From contig OX235264.1 in assembly GCA_944472135.2 (NCBI GenBank), positions 119,317,809-119,381,808 of the forward strand: a stretch of 64,000 nucleotides of DNA, given 5' to 3'. The notes beneath the pieces are model-generated. The model searched no databases, was not told where the DNA came from, and worked only from the letters and a program-made list of their open reading frames with translations. How positions within the stretch are numbered: the stretch's first letter is position 1; every line of letters starts with the position of its first letter. Origin of the DNA: Trichobilharzia regenti. Lineage: Eukaryota; Platyhelminthes; Trematoda; Strigeidida; Schistosomatidae. Below are positions 32,301-47,300 of the stretch, in pieces. The translations under genes were made by a program, and so were the position numbers.

Positions 32301-35300
32301 AGTGCTACAGAAACTCCAAGCATCTAGCTTGAGGCCATATGTCCTAGCACTGGGAACGTAAAGGAATAGAAAAAATCGCCAAGAATCTCCGGATCAAGGT
32401 TTCGTGCTTGTTGACAGTCACAAGTCAGTAAAGGGTGTCTGCAGTCCTGAAGGAACTTATGTCCCATTCGCAACCAGAAACCACATTACCCAGTGCTGCA
32501 GTTAGAGTAGTTACCATTGAGTTATTCGGACCAGTGATTGAGCATCCGTAGGAATGTAGTGGATACTTTGATCAATCATTTGAAAGTAAACTATATCAGG
32601 CGTCCGTCCTTTGGGTTTGTGCAGACTGAATTTTGTCAGCCCAAGTTTGTAATGTCGTCCTTACTGGTTACTGCCAACTGACCAATCATAACCTTCAGCT
32701 AAGCCTTTCAGGAGGTTAGTCGAGAACCTCAATAGCTCAGTGTTAATGCCTCTAACTGCAGTATTGGGTGCTGATTTGGGTTCGAGTCGCAGAAGGGACT
32801 TGAGTTCCTGAAAAATTGCAGACGCACCTTGTTGACTGGTAAATGTCAGCAAGCACGACACCTAGTTCCAGGACTTCCTGACAATTTCCTCCAGTCATCT
32901 ATCATTAGTACAGGATGGTGTTGGTTATGTATAGGTACATATCTAGGTTGATGGAAATTCAAAAACTCATAGACTCAGTCGCTTTCTGACGTAAGGGGTA
33001 GAAAAAGCATGTATGAAAATTCTCACGCAACAAACAGCGCTATAATGCTATAATGAGAAAGGATATATATATATGTGTTCAGATTATATTTTCTTTTAAA
33101 GACAAGCAACAAATGTTGCCAATGAAGCAGGACTTAATGACCTTATGGAATTTCGGTGCAACTCCACGGGTAAATACTCCACATACCTTAATGTTCATCC
33201 CACTGGAGAAACATTGAGAAATTTGTAATTGATAAGTAATTAAATCGCGTTGAATTAATCATGCAAAATGACATATGCAATTGTCTTATTTGTCAAGCAT
33301 AGACAGATAAGCGGGAAAGAGGTATTAGAGATTACAGTTAGGAGAATAATGCGTCATTAGTTCAGTTACTCGATTTAAATAAAGGCCTAGTTATTAGAGA
33401 AGGAAATTTAAAACACTATGAATTGTAAAGTCAGTAATAGTAGTAACAATAATTTTTAATAGTTGGTTTGTAAGGATTAGATTTGTTTTTACGAGTTGAC
33501 CAGAGATTGCTATCATTAGGAGAACCATTGAAAACCAGCATTGGGATACTAGACAGCTGTTTCCTCTGTCCTAGTTTGGGAATTTTATTTTTTTTATTTT
33601 TGATTACAGCTTGATTCCACACCGTATTTTTGGTACAAGTATGGAATTTTCAGCGTGGATATCGGTAGCCCAAAATTCGCCGGCCGACCATAGATATCAA
33701 GTGTGGGTCGGCGTGTGCTCGAACCCCGGACCATGTGCATGGTTGGCGAGAGTCCTAACCATTGTGCCACCGACGCACACATCATCATCGGCAGTACTGA
33801 CCCACCAAATTGGGGTTCGAACTCAGGACCTTCCGTATACGAGGCACGCTAGCTCGTATACCACTCAGTCACTGGGACCCGATTCAATGGCCCATGAAGG
33901 AGCTTCACGCAGTTCTAGTGAGAAGTCCTGACCAGTGAGGTTCAGTCAGTCCAGTGTGTGAGGATGGGTGTCCCACCAATGACATTGGTTGGTGGCGGTG
34001 CTAAATAACGAATTGGTAAAAGTTAGAATTCATGAGCTGGCTACTGAATCGGGTCCCAGTGAATAGATGAATGGTATATGAACCAGCTTGCCTTGTAACC
34101 GGAATGTCCTGAGTTGGAACCATTATGGTGGGTGCGTACTGCCAATGATTCTCGAACTAGGATGAAACAGCTGACTGTCCAGTACTCCAGTGCTGTTTTT
34201 CTTTCAATGGTTATCTAACTGATATCAATCCGTGATCAACTCGTAAAAACCAGAACTAACCCTTACAAACCCAAACTAATAGACAATGACTTCGGTTTAT
34301 TCTAACCTTTTAGGCGAATTCTGCATCATGAGGGAATTCTTTTCAGAAAAAGACAGAAAATATTGACAAAAAACTGACATCCTTTTAAAAGCCACTCAAA
34401 ATCTAGACTAACTAATTCTTAGGAACTAAAACATACAGATTAGATAATTTAAAATTAAATAATGGAGAAAAATTAGTTAGTTTTGACATTGTCAGTTTAT
34501 ATAGACGTTTACTAATAAATATGGCTATAGAGGTAGTCGGAAACGAACTCATTTCTGACCAACAACTTGAACTTAGAACGAAAGTGTCACTGCTGGAGTA
34601 AATAATGCTGGAAGTGCAGCTATGCTTGACTTCCACAGTATTTAAATTCCAGGGGAAAATTTACAAATAAACTGAGGGAGTTGTTATGGGGTCGTCAATA
34701 TGCCCAGTTGTGGCAGACATATTCATGGATAGGTAGGCAAACTTAGCGATTGAAACGTTCAGTCCCCCTCCAAAAGTATGGTGGAGGTATGTAGATGACA
34801 CATTAACTGTACTTAGAACACAGCGTATGGATAGATTTTTTGAACATATCAACTCAAAGGTGAAGGCTATTCAGTTCACTTATGATCATTTGGAAAGTTA
34901 GGAAGGGGAACTTTAAATTTTAGATTGTAGCGTAAAAATGAAAGAAGATGGGAAGTTAAACACACACTGGTGTTCACAGGAAACCCACACATTCAAACAG
35001 ACATTTAGATTTCTGACCATACCATGCTATGTCATTGAAAATAGGATTGGTAAAGTGTTTAAATAATAGAGCACAAAACTAACTAGTACCAAAAGAAATC
35101 GAAGACAGCAAGTGAGGCATATAAGAGAAGCTTTAAAACCTAATAATTGTCCTGATAAATTAATCAGAAAGTATGTAGGGAAATTTAATATTTAATTGGT
35201 GGATGGTGACTAGCAGTGGAATCCACGATGCACATTTCGTTCTATTTTGGGCTCATCATCTGGATGTACCTGCATTTGTCAATGAGTGATGATGTTCCCG

Positions 35301-38300
35301 CCGAGGCTCGAACCCAGTCCGCATAGTTTTAAACGCCAAAGCGTTATCCACTAGACCAATAATACTAATTAAATGCCTAGACATCGTCGAAGCATCTGCA
35401 CAAGAAGTGGAACATGTTGAGCTGAGACCGAGCACTTCGATTCAATCAATCGGCGGGAAAATAAAAAATCCAACTAAATATGTAGGGAAATGTAAAAATA
35501 ATAATAGTGATAATGACAGTAGTAATACTAATGACGACATGCATGATACACATGCGCAGAATAATGACAACACTAATAATAAAGAATCTAAATCACCAGT
35601 AGTACATCCATACAATGAAGGAACCTCGGAAATCTTACGCAGAATTCTTGACAATGCTGGCAGGAATAGAAGTGACTGGCATTCAAACCACCCAAAAACT
35701 GAATTACAAACAAGCTTTGTCGGTTAAAGGATCAATCCTGTGGAGCCAATAAAACAAAACAATTTAGTTTATCCAATAACCCGCCTACAATTATTGTCAG
35801 GTCAAATACATGGGTCGAACTAGTGGAACAGGGGCAGTCAGACTAACAGATTACAAAACCTAGTAAAATCTAGATTGATTGACGCTAATAAGATAAGAAA
35901 TCTAGAGAATCGTTCAGCTATACTACTTACTCACTTTATGCAGTTACAAACAACACAGCCATACAATAAGATGATGGGATAAGATGACAGTTTTAAAATT
36001 TAATGTCACAGGGGGTGAATGGAGGGAGAGATTGATAACAGCCGAAGCTTTGTTGATCGAATCAACTACAAACACGTGTGACAGGAATGATTCAACACCT
36101 GTCCAGCCGAATATCTGTAAAATTCTGCTACCTCAACGACGACAAATAGGAGAGAGTAAAGAAAACTATAAAACTCAAGTTTAGAAGTTGTTATAATTGA
36201 TGAAATGATTATGAACAATAAATAAATTGTCTTCGAAACTGTGTCATCCAGTAAATACTAATACTGTTGTTTGCCTGACTGAATGATATATTTAATGAAT
36301 AAAAGTCCTTATCGTGGAATGACATCTTACTGTTGTTTATTTCTTTGTTTTCCTCTGCTTTACCTCAGGTCATGGTTCAAATATTTGTTGTCTAGAAAAA
36401 GTCAGTGATGTACCAAAATTGTCTCGATCAGAAAATCCTGGAAATTCGCTATTATTGTTGAATGCTGAATGGGGACAAATTGGTGAAGATGGATGCTTAG
36501 ATGATTACTTAACGGAATATGATAAACTGATAGACAAATTTTCTTCTGAACCAGGATGTTGTATGTAAGTTAAAGAGTTTTTATAACCTCACCATTCTAG
36601 AGATTCTTTTCACACTGTTGACTGATGCGTCGTTAGTAAATGATCATTGTAATTCCCTTTAGGTTCATACTGGAATATATATAAAGGGATTCAACACTAC
36701 GTCTTCGTTCCACTCAATTGTCAACGATTACTAATAAGCTCCCGTCTCCTCCTGACACGAATTCCCCCAGTTTCCAACTCTGTTTCCACCTAATTGTCTG
36801 GTAGGTGACACCACCCAGCGGTGCCTTCAGTCTGTGTTCCATTCGTCTCCGTATTTGGCTTGTTACCAGGGTTTCTTGTTGCATATGCTTTCTGGCCGGT
36901 AACCTGACCTTCAGTATGGAATGAAGGCAGATGTTGATGAAACGCTGCAGCAGTCTGTTTGAAATGCTTCTCCTGACGCAAATATTCTTTAAAACAAATA
37001 GAAGAACTAATTTGACATCGGTGTTGAAAAACAACTCGCTGATATCCTTAACAGTCTAAGACAGACTGTTTCATCAAATTAAATAACTTCCTGTCGGACA
37101 TCAGTCAATGGTCTAAACTAAATGGTCTCATGCTGAATCCCTCAAAATGCCAGACTATTGACTTCTCCTCTAGGCATAAACAAGATCTACAAATACTAGT
37201 AAGTACTCATGAAGCCTGTAGCATTGAGGGGATTAAAGTTGAAACTAAGTGTAATGCAAAATACCTAGTTCTATCTTCCGACCTTACTTTGACATCTCAT
37301 ATCCTAGCGATTTCTAAGAAAGTGTTCCATCTAGTCTACTACATTAAGAAACTTAGACTATCTGGAATCACCCAACCTCTACTTTCACAATTTGTCAACT
37401 CTCGTATCTCACATATTCTACTTTACTGCTCCCCATTAGTCTTTTCCGGGCTACTGAAAAATGACTATACCATCCTGAGAAGGATGTTGAAGGTAGTTAG
37501 TGGTGTAAAACTCAGTCAGCTCGTCAATACATTAGTAGATCACCATCTGAATACGTGCGAAAAATGGTCTAAAACCATACTCTCCGACGCCCAACACCCC
37601 CTCTATTCCCAACTCTCTTCTTGCATCTCATCAGGTAGAACCAGAAATCAGTACAAAATAATATGTGCTCGTACAACCAAGTATAGAAACTCAACGATAC
37701 CATATTTGGCCAGCCCGTGTTCTAAGTGACAGAGACAATGTTAAGCGCGAAACCTATGACCTGCTTTCTTGTTAATAACATAATTTTGGCTCTTTTATTT
37801 TTCTCTATTATTTGTATTCTATAGTGAACACCTTCGTAAACATACTAAGCTACCTAAATTATTAACATTGGCTTACTTTTTTGTACTTTACTCTATTCCT
37901 TCTTTTGTGTATCTACTGGTTCTGACTGTATTAGCACTAGGAGTATTACAAAGTTGTCCTGTCATAAACCATCATGCTAATATTAGTTTTGTGGTTGTTT
38001 TTTGTTCGGCAATATTAACTGGTAATCTTGGTTGTGAACGCCATTATCACCATCTTAAAATTTTGTATCATGCAAGATTACTCACACTACCACTACAAAC
38101 ACTGCATTAGAGCTGACAGCAAAATAACCCTGAAATGTTTATTTCATGATTGTTTTAGTGTAGTTCAATCAAATTAACTGATCATCTTGGCGCTAATCAT
38201 TCTTATATATCATTTCATAACTTCTTGTATGATTATAGCTGTTACTCTTCACCACGCATAAACATATCATAGCTTCTTGTGGTGATTGACAATTCCTATC

Positions 38301-41300
38301 TCTGTATTGTTTAAATACTTACTGTTGATTGTTAATATATTTCTTATATGAATTGAATAATAATTCCGCCAAATACAAATTACAGAATTCCTACTTCTTT
38401 GTGTTTTGGTTGAAGTCTTGTAATTCGGTCATCTCGAAATACTAATACTACTAGTACAAATAATCACAACACTTCTGCTACCCAATACTGAGATATTATT
38501 TATTATGTTTTCTATTTCATTTTCTACTTTTTGGTATTTTTTCGCATTTTTTGTTTTTGTTGTTTTTTATATTTATTTTTTTTGTAATACTCCTTTTAAA
38601 TGTTTATTAAATTAGATGCAATATTGTAGATATGTGCTTAAAATTCCATACTCTATCACTAGTACTGTTTCTGGAATAAAGCAAATTATTATTATTATTA
38701 TTATTAAAAGAATGCAAACCGAACAGGTTTATGATCACATTCGACCGACAGGATCAATAATACCAAGACTATACGGCTTACCAAAGATACATAAAGCTAA
38801 ACCTCCCATCGAGTCCCTGTCCCATGCAATAGTGAAATGGTGAGCTGACATTTTAGAACATGTACGAAAACAGATGTGCCAATATTCGCTTCGTGACACA
38901 TTTCCCTTAGTCGACGATATACAAGATATCAATGTAAGGTACAAAAAAGGCTCTCTCTTGACAATGAGTCACTATCTACTAACGTTCCACTCATAGAAAC
39001 TGTCTTTCACATTTCTGAGTACATAGACGAAAACCAGCTGAACAATGGATTACCGACGACTTGTTTAAAAGAACTATTACTGAGATGTACATTCACATTC
39101 AACAATGTTATTTACAGACAAAAAGATGGGATCGCAATAGGATCTCCAATGGGCCCAATGCTAGCAGACTGCTTCATGGAAAACCTTGAGAATGGCTCAC
39201 TCAAATCAACTATTGATAATTTCCAGTTGTATGCTAGATATGTGGACGATATCTTTATTATCTGTGATAATGGTCACAATCTTAATCAGTTACTACAAAT
39301 ATTCAACAAGTGCCATTCAGCTACGAAGTTCACTCGAAATTAAAAATGGATCTAAAATTCCTTTTCTTGATGATGTACTTACAAGGAGAGCTGACGAAAC
39401 TTTAAGAAGGTCCACCCATAGGAAACCCACATGGAAAGGCCAACTGACAAGCTTTTAAAGTCGAGAAAGAAACCTAATTAGATCTCTTGCTACTTGCGTC
39501 TGACGAATCTGCAGCTCTGATACTCTGGAAGAAGAACTACACTTCCTGAAAGAAATCTTCATACAAAACGGTTTCTCCACCAAGATTCATAAACAAAAAC
39601 ATCAAACAGAAAATCCAAAAGCAATGAATGCCATCCGTGCCAAAAAGATACTCTATATGAACCTAGACTTCAAAGGGAACCTACTCAGTGATGTCCTCCT
39701 AAGGGGAATTTCTACTTCTTTAAGAAGAACGTTCTTTGCGGCAACATTGAGAGTAGTGTCCTCCAGTCGTCCACTGATCTGCAGAAGCCCGAAGGACAAG
39801 ATCTCGCACCTGACCACTTCTATCTGTATTTATCAGTTCATCTGTTGCTGTGCAGCCAGCCAGGTACATTCGTCGTTCGAGGCGCATCCTGTCAAAAAGG
39901 GTCAAGGAACACAATCCAGCGTGACTGCAGAAAGGAAGTAGTGGTCGTATAAGGAGTGCAATAATCGAACATCTCGTCAACACTGGTCATTCCATCCCAA
40001 CAAACACTTCCTGCTTCTAAGTGATCTACAAAGTGAATAACAACCTGCACAAAGACAATACGTTTCCATCTTCTTTGTATTGCAGAAGCTCTAGCTATTC
40101 AGTTGGAAGATTAGAACTGTGCATACAACAGAAAATTATTCAACCACTTCTACTCTCATGGTAACAATTCCGTTGATTTGGCTTAACGTTTATTTGTATG
40201 CTTATTTTTCTAACTATTTAAAACTCTTGCCTAATTCTGCATGTTATTTTGTTTCCATGTACACCCTGAGTACAACTCTTTCATCAAACTATTCATGTTG
40301 TTATTATGTAACTCTTCTTTAACAATCGTTTATGACAACTCATCACTTTTGTTACACTACCCTCTTATATCAACATCCAATTCATTTGAACTTACTAATT
40401 GTATTTTCGTTTGATAAATTTGATGTACATTCACGTACAAACAACCACATATATATTTGCGATTGTACAGCTATGAATAAATGAATTCGCCACCTTCGAA
40501 AAGAGACTCTTCACTGAACAACTACTGTCTATTAATGTTCAAATGGGGGATTTTTCATAAAAGAAAATCCAAGTCTTGTTTCATACTCCCTGCGTAGAAG
40601 ACTTCCTCCACATTGATTCCAGTATAATGAAGGTCTGCCGTGAGTTTCCAGTCCTAGCTGGCTTTATTATCTTCATGCATACCACATATAGCAGAAAGGA
40701 TGTTGCTTAGATAAATAAGCAGAAGAGGTGATGTACTTTAAATTTTTTTCTCCTTCTGATATTGACTGGTGCTTGTTGTTGTCGTTGTCGATGGTTGGTT
40801 GTCTTCATCACCTCATATGATGTTATCCTACTTATATTATCATACATTTGCGCAGAAGTTCAACAGTTCAATTTGTCACATTTCATAAAGTACACTAGAA
40901 AATACAGAGCAAAGAAATTAGAAGGAATTGTAGAAAACAAAAATTTTGCGGAAGAAAGAATAATTCCAGCGTAAATAATCAGTCTGTAATGAATCCGTAA
41001 GACTTTAGAGTTACCGATAAAGATATGAAGCTGTCACTAATACTCTGCGGCCATTAGTTCTTACCTATTTGAGAATTTACAATCAGTCAGTCTCTACAAC
41101 CCTATTAGGTTGACTCAAACCAATAGCCAACAAATCCAATAATCCTGATATCAAACTCCAACTGATTAGTGGCTATTTGATAGATTCCTGAAGCTTTAGT
41201 GAGAAGTGGTGGAAAGTGGGGTGCACTTTGTATATCAAGGCGAAGGGGGTGTTCATAGAAGGCAATACTGAGAGTAGAGCTACATCATCAACTCACAGAA

Positions 41301-44300
41301 GTCAGAATTCTCAGTTCATTGAATTTCAGCCCAGGTGGCTGAATTAGTCAACGGACTTGATTTTGATGCCAATGGGTTCTGATTTCTGGTGAGGTCATTG
41401 ATGCGCAGCGCAATTTCATTATGCACAAAACAGATTTTGATAAAGTTTCATACTGTTATAGAGTAATACTCACTAATAAGCATTTTTCAAGCACAATTTA
41501 TTGCTCGTCATAATTATATCATGGTATTCACACATCTTTCCTACTTCGTTTATATGCTTCCACTATTTCTCATCTCTTGATTCGATTGGTAGTAATATTT
41601 TCCATATTTGTGATATGAGTGATGGGGCATTCCTATGGAAAGTGTTGGGTGTAGGACTGATGAACATAGATTCAGCAATCAACCTCTCTTTCCACCTACC
41701 TATATTACATCTTAGCATTTTAACCTTCTCCCGCCCACCCTATTGTGTGGTTGTGTGTTTTAATGCATGCAGTACAATGTAGTGTTTAGCTTTTTTTTCT
41801 AAACTACTTATCTTCGCAGGTGGGGTCAATCATTCTTACCTTTGCTAAATTCTTATTTCCTGAAAACCTGACTACTCCCGTATCTACTGGTTTGACCTAT
41901 GTGGTAGACCCCACTCACAGTCATTGCATGGTATTTCGTAAATTATATTATTTTGTTTGGTTGGATCAGCCTACAGGATCCTTCAACTTACAGAGCTTGT
42001 CCGACCTTAGCAAGTTTATAGGTTTTTTAATGACACAATAATCCTACATAATGTCTCAGATATTCCCTCCTTATATGGTTACAGTTACTGTAGATACCAT
42101 ATATTCTCATGGAAAATTCCCATTGTAACATATAGAAAATCAAAACAAGTGATTCAGCGAAGAGAATCTTTTCAACGAATTTATCATCAAGCTGTACAGT
42201 CGTATATATATGGTTTTTAAGAAGTTATATCCGCTGAGGGAATTGAATCTTAGGTGTGAATGCATAAAATAATAATAATAATCATATGAAGTTCGATTAA
42301 AACTAAAATGTTTGTGATTATAATTGTAGTTAAATGTCAAGTGGCAAAGCAAATTAATGTCATATATAGAATAATTCATAGAAGGGATAGAACTTGAAAA
42401 AGGATGTGCAATTATAGGATTAATAGACAAATCGAATAAAACAAAAACGTTACGTAATATTGTGTGAAATTTAATGGCATAGAATTTATCGTTGTAAAAA
42501 AAGAATTGATTTAGAATGACAAGCCAATGAAATAACACCGGGGACAGTTCAAAGTGAGAATAGTAATAGTAACAATTGACTTGATAAAGGAAAAGAATAC
42601 AAAGTGAATAGACTAAATGAAAAAAAAATTAAAAATTGGTAGAGCCCAAAAATGGTTAGAGATTACCATACTTTAGCACAGAGGGATTAAGACCATGAAA
42701 GTTGGAGGGGAGGGGTTGAACGAACTTTTTCTGTACACAGAGATCTGGCTTTTCTGTTTCGATAGCCGAAGGTGGCTTCAGTAATACAGATGAGTCGGGT
42801 ACGTAGTGATTTTGGTGCATTACGTTTTGCCTTGTAAATGACTTTAAAGACGGAGGCTGTGGAGATAGGGTGATCATTATCGACCAGATGTTCTATGATC
42901 ACGCTTCTTATTGCTCCACTTCCACCTTTTTCTAGCCATGCAGGATAGTGTTCTTGCACCCTCTTGGACAAAATTCGAGTCGAACGACCAATATAACTGG
43001 CTCCACATGAGCAGGTGAATTGATAAACGCACATAGAGTTGGTAAACGGTGGGATCTTGTCCCTCAGGTTATTGAACAATAATGGTCGGCTAGTATAGGC
43101 TATTCTCAGAGATGCAGCACGGAATGTTCTTTTCAGGGACTGTGATATCCTTCGTTCCATGATATCGGAATCTAAGTCCCCTTTGAATTCTAAGCTCATG
43201 TAAAGTATTTTCTTGGGAGCGGTTGATAAGTCACGTTTTGTAGGCTTTGAATGTATATTCTTATCTATAAAACGTGGCGGAAATCCATTTTCCATTAGGA
43301 TTTTCCTCAAAGTGTATAACTCATCTTCCACAGTATCAGTGCTACAAATGCGCCGAATACGAGTGGCAAGCGACCGGACCAGGTTTCGTTTTCGACCAAT
43401 AGGTACCCAGCTATAGAAATTTGTCAGTTGACCATTCCATAACAGCCTACGATAAATCGATCTCTTCAGAGTTCCATCGGTCCTTCTTGATAAGTTCACA
43501 TCGAGGAAATGAATGCTAGACTCGTTCTCCATTTCGAGTGTGAATTTTATCGCAGGATGGCACTCATTAAATACATTTAATATATTATTCAGGTTACAAT
43601 CAATATTACAAATAATAAAGGTGTCATCTACATACCATTTATACATTTGAAAGCTTTGGATTATAGGCTTCAGGGAACCATTTTTCTAGACTGGACATAA
43701 AAACGTCTGCATGGAGAGGACCCAAGGGAGAACTCATCGCAATACCATCCTTCTGCCTATAGATTGTTTCATTGAAAGTAAACTGTACATTCAATGTACA
43801 TCTCAAAAGTAGTTCTTTAAGATCTGTAGTGGTTATGTCTATATTCAAATTGTTATCTTCAATACATTTGCATATAAAACACATGGTCTCTGTCAGTGGA
43901 ACGTTCTTAAATAAGGATTCTATATCCAAAGACAACATTTGTTTATTCGACGCATTTATATCCTGTATACATTGAAACTTATATTCTCTCTCTTATTTAT
44001 GTTATCATTACTAGTTGCATCATCATCATCATTTTTACTTTGCTTTTGAATTTTTTTTGATTTTCCTAGTGAATTTTATAAGACAATTAGTTATTTGACA
44101 CCAACGCTTCTTCCTCTGTCTCTTTTATTTCATCATTTAGGTTTATTTTTGACATACTACTTATAGTGCTACTGTCCGGTATGTTAGACACTTAACTAAA
44201 CCTTTCCCCACTACAGATAAGGATGAATGAGATGTTGTAATAAAGTCTAAATATCTGTTAGCAGAATGTGTTAGCTGTTTACAAACCTCAGTCAGAAGGA

Positions 44301-47300
44301 ACATCCTGCTAACCACCTACAGGACTGACGCAAGAAATGCGGAAATCAGAAAACCACCAAGTTCACAATGATACTTGTATATTTTTTCAAAACAACAAGG
44401 AAAATCAATGTCACACAAGTGTATGAGCGAATGTTCAAAAATGAACGAATCAATAGACAGTCTTAACATGATTGGTTGTAATGTCATGTGACAACAAGGT
44501 CATACATTGTTTATTTAGTTAGTGGACAGACAAAAACATATTGTCAACTATAATGGAATATCGATCCATATAAAATACATAGCAAAATATAACAGACTGT
44601 GAAAAACAAAACACACATATTATGTGGATACATATCAAGGACATTACATTATACCAGGAATTATTATTATTATTTCGATTTTTTGTTGTAGATATGAAAA
44701 GTTAAGCAGTGGAATATACATTGGTGAACTATGTCGTGTAATTATGTTGAAAGCTGTTGAAGAAAAATTATTATTCGGCGGTGTTGCCCCCCCAGAACTG
44801 CTAACAACTCCAAATATTTTAACCTATGAACATGTCTTTCTTATTGATCGGTAAGTTATCCTGGAAGCGATGTTGAGGGGCTAAGTGAAAATGACCGACT
44901 GGCTGACTGATTGAACAACAAGTAGATCTAATCAATCCTGGGCAATTATTATTTATCATTACTTTGGGTTTCTAGTGAAACGTTAGGTCTCTGAAGCATA
45001 TTTCAATTTCATCCTGTTCTTTACAACCCTGTTTAACTGGCCCCAATGATCGCATATAAGCTTCGATTTACTCCTCGTATTGTAACGACAGAAGACAAGG
45101 GCCAGCCAGACAGATATTTATAGATTTTTGTGTACATTATCATTCGTTATTATTAGCAGAGAAACAGTGTCTTCTGATTGGTTGTTTTTTCTCTGAATGT
45201 TATTCTATCATCTCTTTGTGGCCATTTCTTTGAAGGTCAGACCACATATATGTCTGCGAATGGTATCCGCCCACGCAAACTTTGCTGTGATGATTGGTTG
45301 TTGAATTAGTCTTTGTTCTTGTTTGTTTTTTCTCATGACCCAGATTTGGGCTGTACACATTGACGTAAATTGCTGTCTACCAATTTTGGCCAGCAGAGAG
45401 CTCTCAGCTGAGTAGTAGTGGCTGGACTCGCTCCTTCTGCACACAGAAAATCAGTTGTCTCAGGTGAATCACGATAGCCTCAGCTGTGTGGAGTATGCGG
45501 TATCTGGATGTTTTTTGGCAATTTACTTAGAACCCGATAGAGGATGGAGAGATACTCTTTAACATTAGCTTCGTGGTCGGTTTGGAGCAGGTGGTCTAAT
45601 GTGGAACTGTTGATCATTTTCACTACACCTTTATTTTGCCACACTGGTAGATGATCCCAAGAGAGCACTAAAAATCAAGTTCTCAGAGCGACTGCCAATA
45701 TAACTCGCTCCACAAGCGCATTTGAATAGGTAGATATACTTAGAAATGATTTTCATGCGGTTGTGTTCTCTGATCTGGGTAATTAATTTGGAAAGCTCTC
45801 ATCGTCCTACTGGGTGACATCTTCAGCGCATACTTCAATCTGAATTGATGTGAGCTTTTGGATTTCTCCACGAGTTTATTAATCATCTCTCCTGGTGGGT
45901 GACCTTGAACGTGATTGATTGATTGATTTTGTGTGTTTTCACACCTTCTAAATTACTTGTGTTGGAACTGATTGTTTCTTTGACTTGAGCTTTGACCCTT
46001 TGTGTGTGAGATTTCCTCCTTATCGATTAGTGAATTTTGTCTATCTCGACGTGCCTACTGATTGATGATTCACTGGAATGCCAAGCTTCTAAAAATTCTC
46101 TAGCATTCTTGTTGTCTCCTCTGTCTAATATTTGAACGTTGTCCCAGTCGAATTGATGTTTGTGGTTGTCTCTATATAGTGATATGAGTGATGGAGTGGA
46201 TATCATGTCTTTTGACGGCTAGTTTATGTTCATGAATACGAAGACGAATAGGAGGGTACTCCACTTTGGGCAATGTAGTCTTTTTTATAGTTGTTACAAT
46301 TTATTTTGTAGATGATGTTGGTTTTATCTTCTTTCGTTGTTGAGTCTTTTGTTTGACACAGAACTGAGTGATGTGATTTTGTTGGTTTGGGTGCAATGTC
46401 AATTCTTTAATGTTTGAAGAGTTTTGCAGTGATTTCTAAGATGAGTTCTTAGATGAGATAAGTTCATCTCGGAAATTTTTTCGCGTCACCCTTGAATTGA
46501 AGTCGTACATATATATGAAAGCCTCTTAGTGGTTATGTGTTGCTTGATGAACTTTTCTGGATAGCTATTTTCAATTAAGGCATCATATATAATGCTAAGT
46601 TCATCTTCGATCACCTTTTCTGGGCATATAGCTCTAACTCTGAAGCTGAGTGTTCTTACTGAATTTCTATTGTACTGGATAGGACCGAAGTTATGAAAAT
46701 GTGTATATTATCCTGTCGAATTGCTTTTCGTATGCAAACTTCTCTTTATATTATCATCTGGTTTTCTTATAAGGATGATATCCAAGAAGGCTATTCTATT
46801 TTTTGGGATTTCTCTTCGCACGTGAATTAGTCAATAAGTAGTCAACGCTGTCATCAAGTTCTGACAGTCAAATGTATGACGTAGTCATGGAGATAAGATT
46901 CATTGTGGATTAATTATGAAGGAAGGGAACACTCATTAGTTTATAGTGTACTGAATATAGTCTTACACAGTCAATTCTCAGCCATGGCGGGGCAAATGTG
47001 GATCTAAATTTTGATACCGAAACTATTTGACGTTGCTAATATACCAGATTTCCTAATGAGTATCAGTGAGCATTAGATCTGGATGTACACGTAAATTTCT
47101 GCCAGTTAACTACCTAATTCTACAATTTATCCTTCAGTATATGTATTATTGATTTCTTTACTTTCCCAGTGGAACATAAGGCACCTTCAAACTAGAAACT
47201 TGAAGTCTAAGTAGCGGTGGTGTTTATTTTTATAGGTTGGGGCTGCTAGCCTCATGCCCAGCCCAACTTTCCCTCTCTAACTGTCTTATTAAGGTGAGAG

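Larger units (their letters stand above)
34400..36320 (+). mobile_element. Penelope-like element with RT remnant
   Basis: The plus strand encodes PLE pieces in order: GEKLVSFDIVSLYRRLL, VVMGSSICPVVADIFM, a VWWRYVDDTLTVL catalytic box, HIREALKPNNCPDKLIRKY-like linker, an Asn-rich stretch and a terminal segment (VTGGEWRERLITAEALLIES ... ICKILLPQRRQIGESKENYK). Stops and frameshifts break it. The 3' region 'aataaataaattgtcttcga' is shared with 48930-51880. An Sm-alpha repeat is inserted at 35185-35478. Confidence 0.82.
42140..43980 (-). mobile_element. Penelope-like element, best preserved copy
   Basis: The minus strand carries RT motifs, a linker and GIY-YIG endonuclease in two overlapping frames (43938-43639 and 43646-42687). 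It is 5' truncated: RT motifs before LSLDIESLFKNVP are missing. One frameshift is visible near 43640. Confidence 0.85.

Noticed and set aside
41820..42041. A 73-codon frame that looks protein-like
   Set aside because: It is the reverse of PLE 3'-region sequence that recurs elsewhere in the window, so it is a shadow of a repeat.
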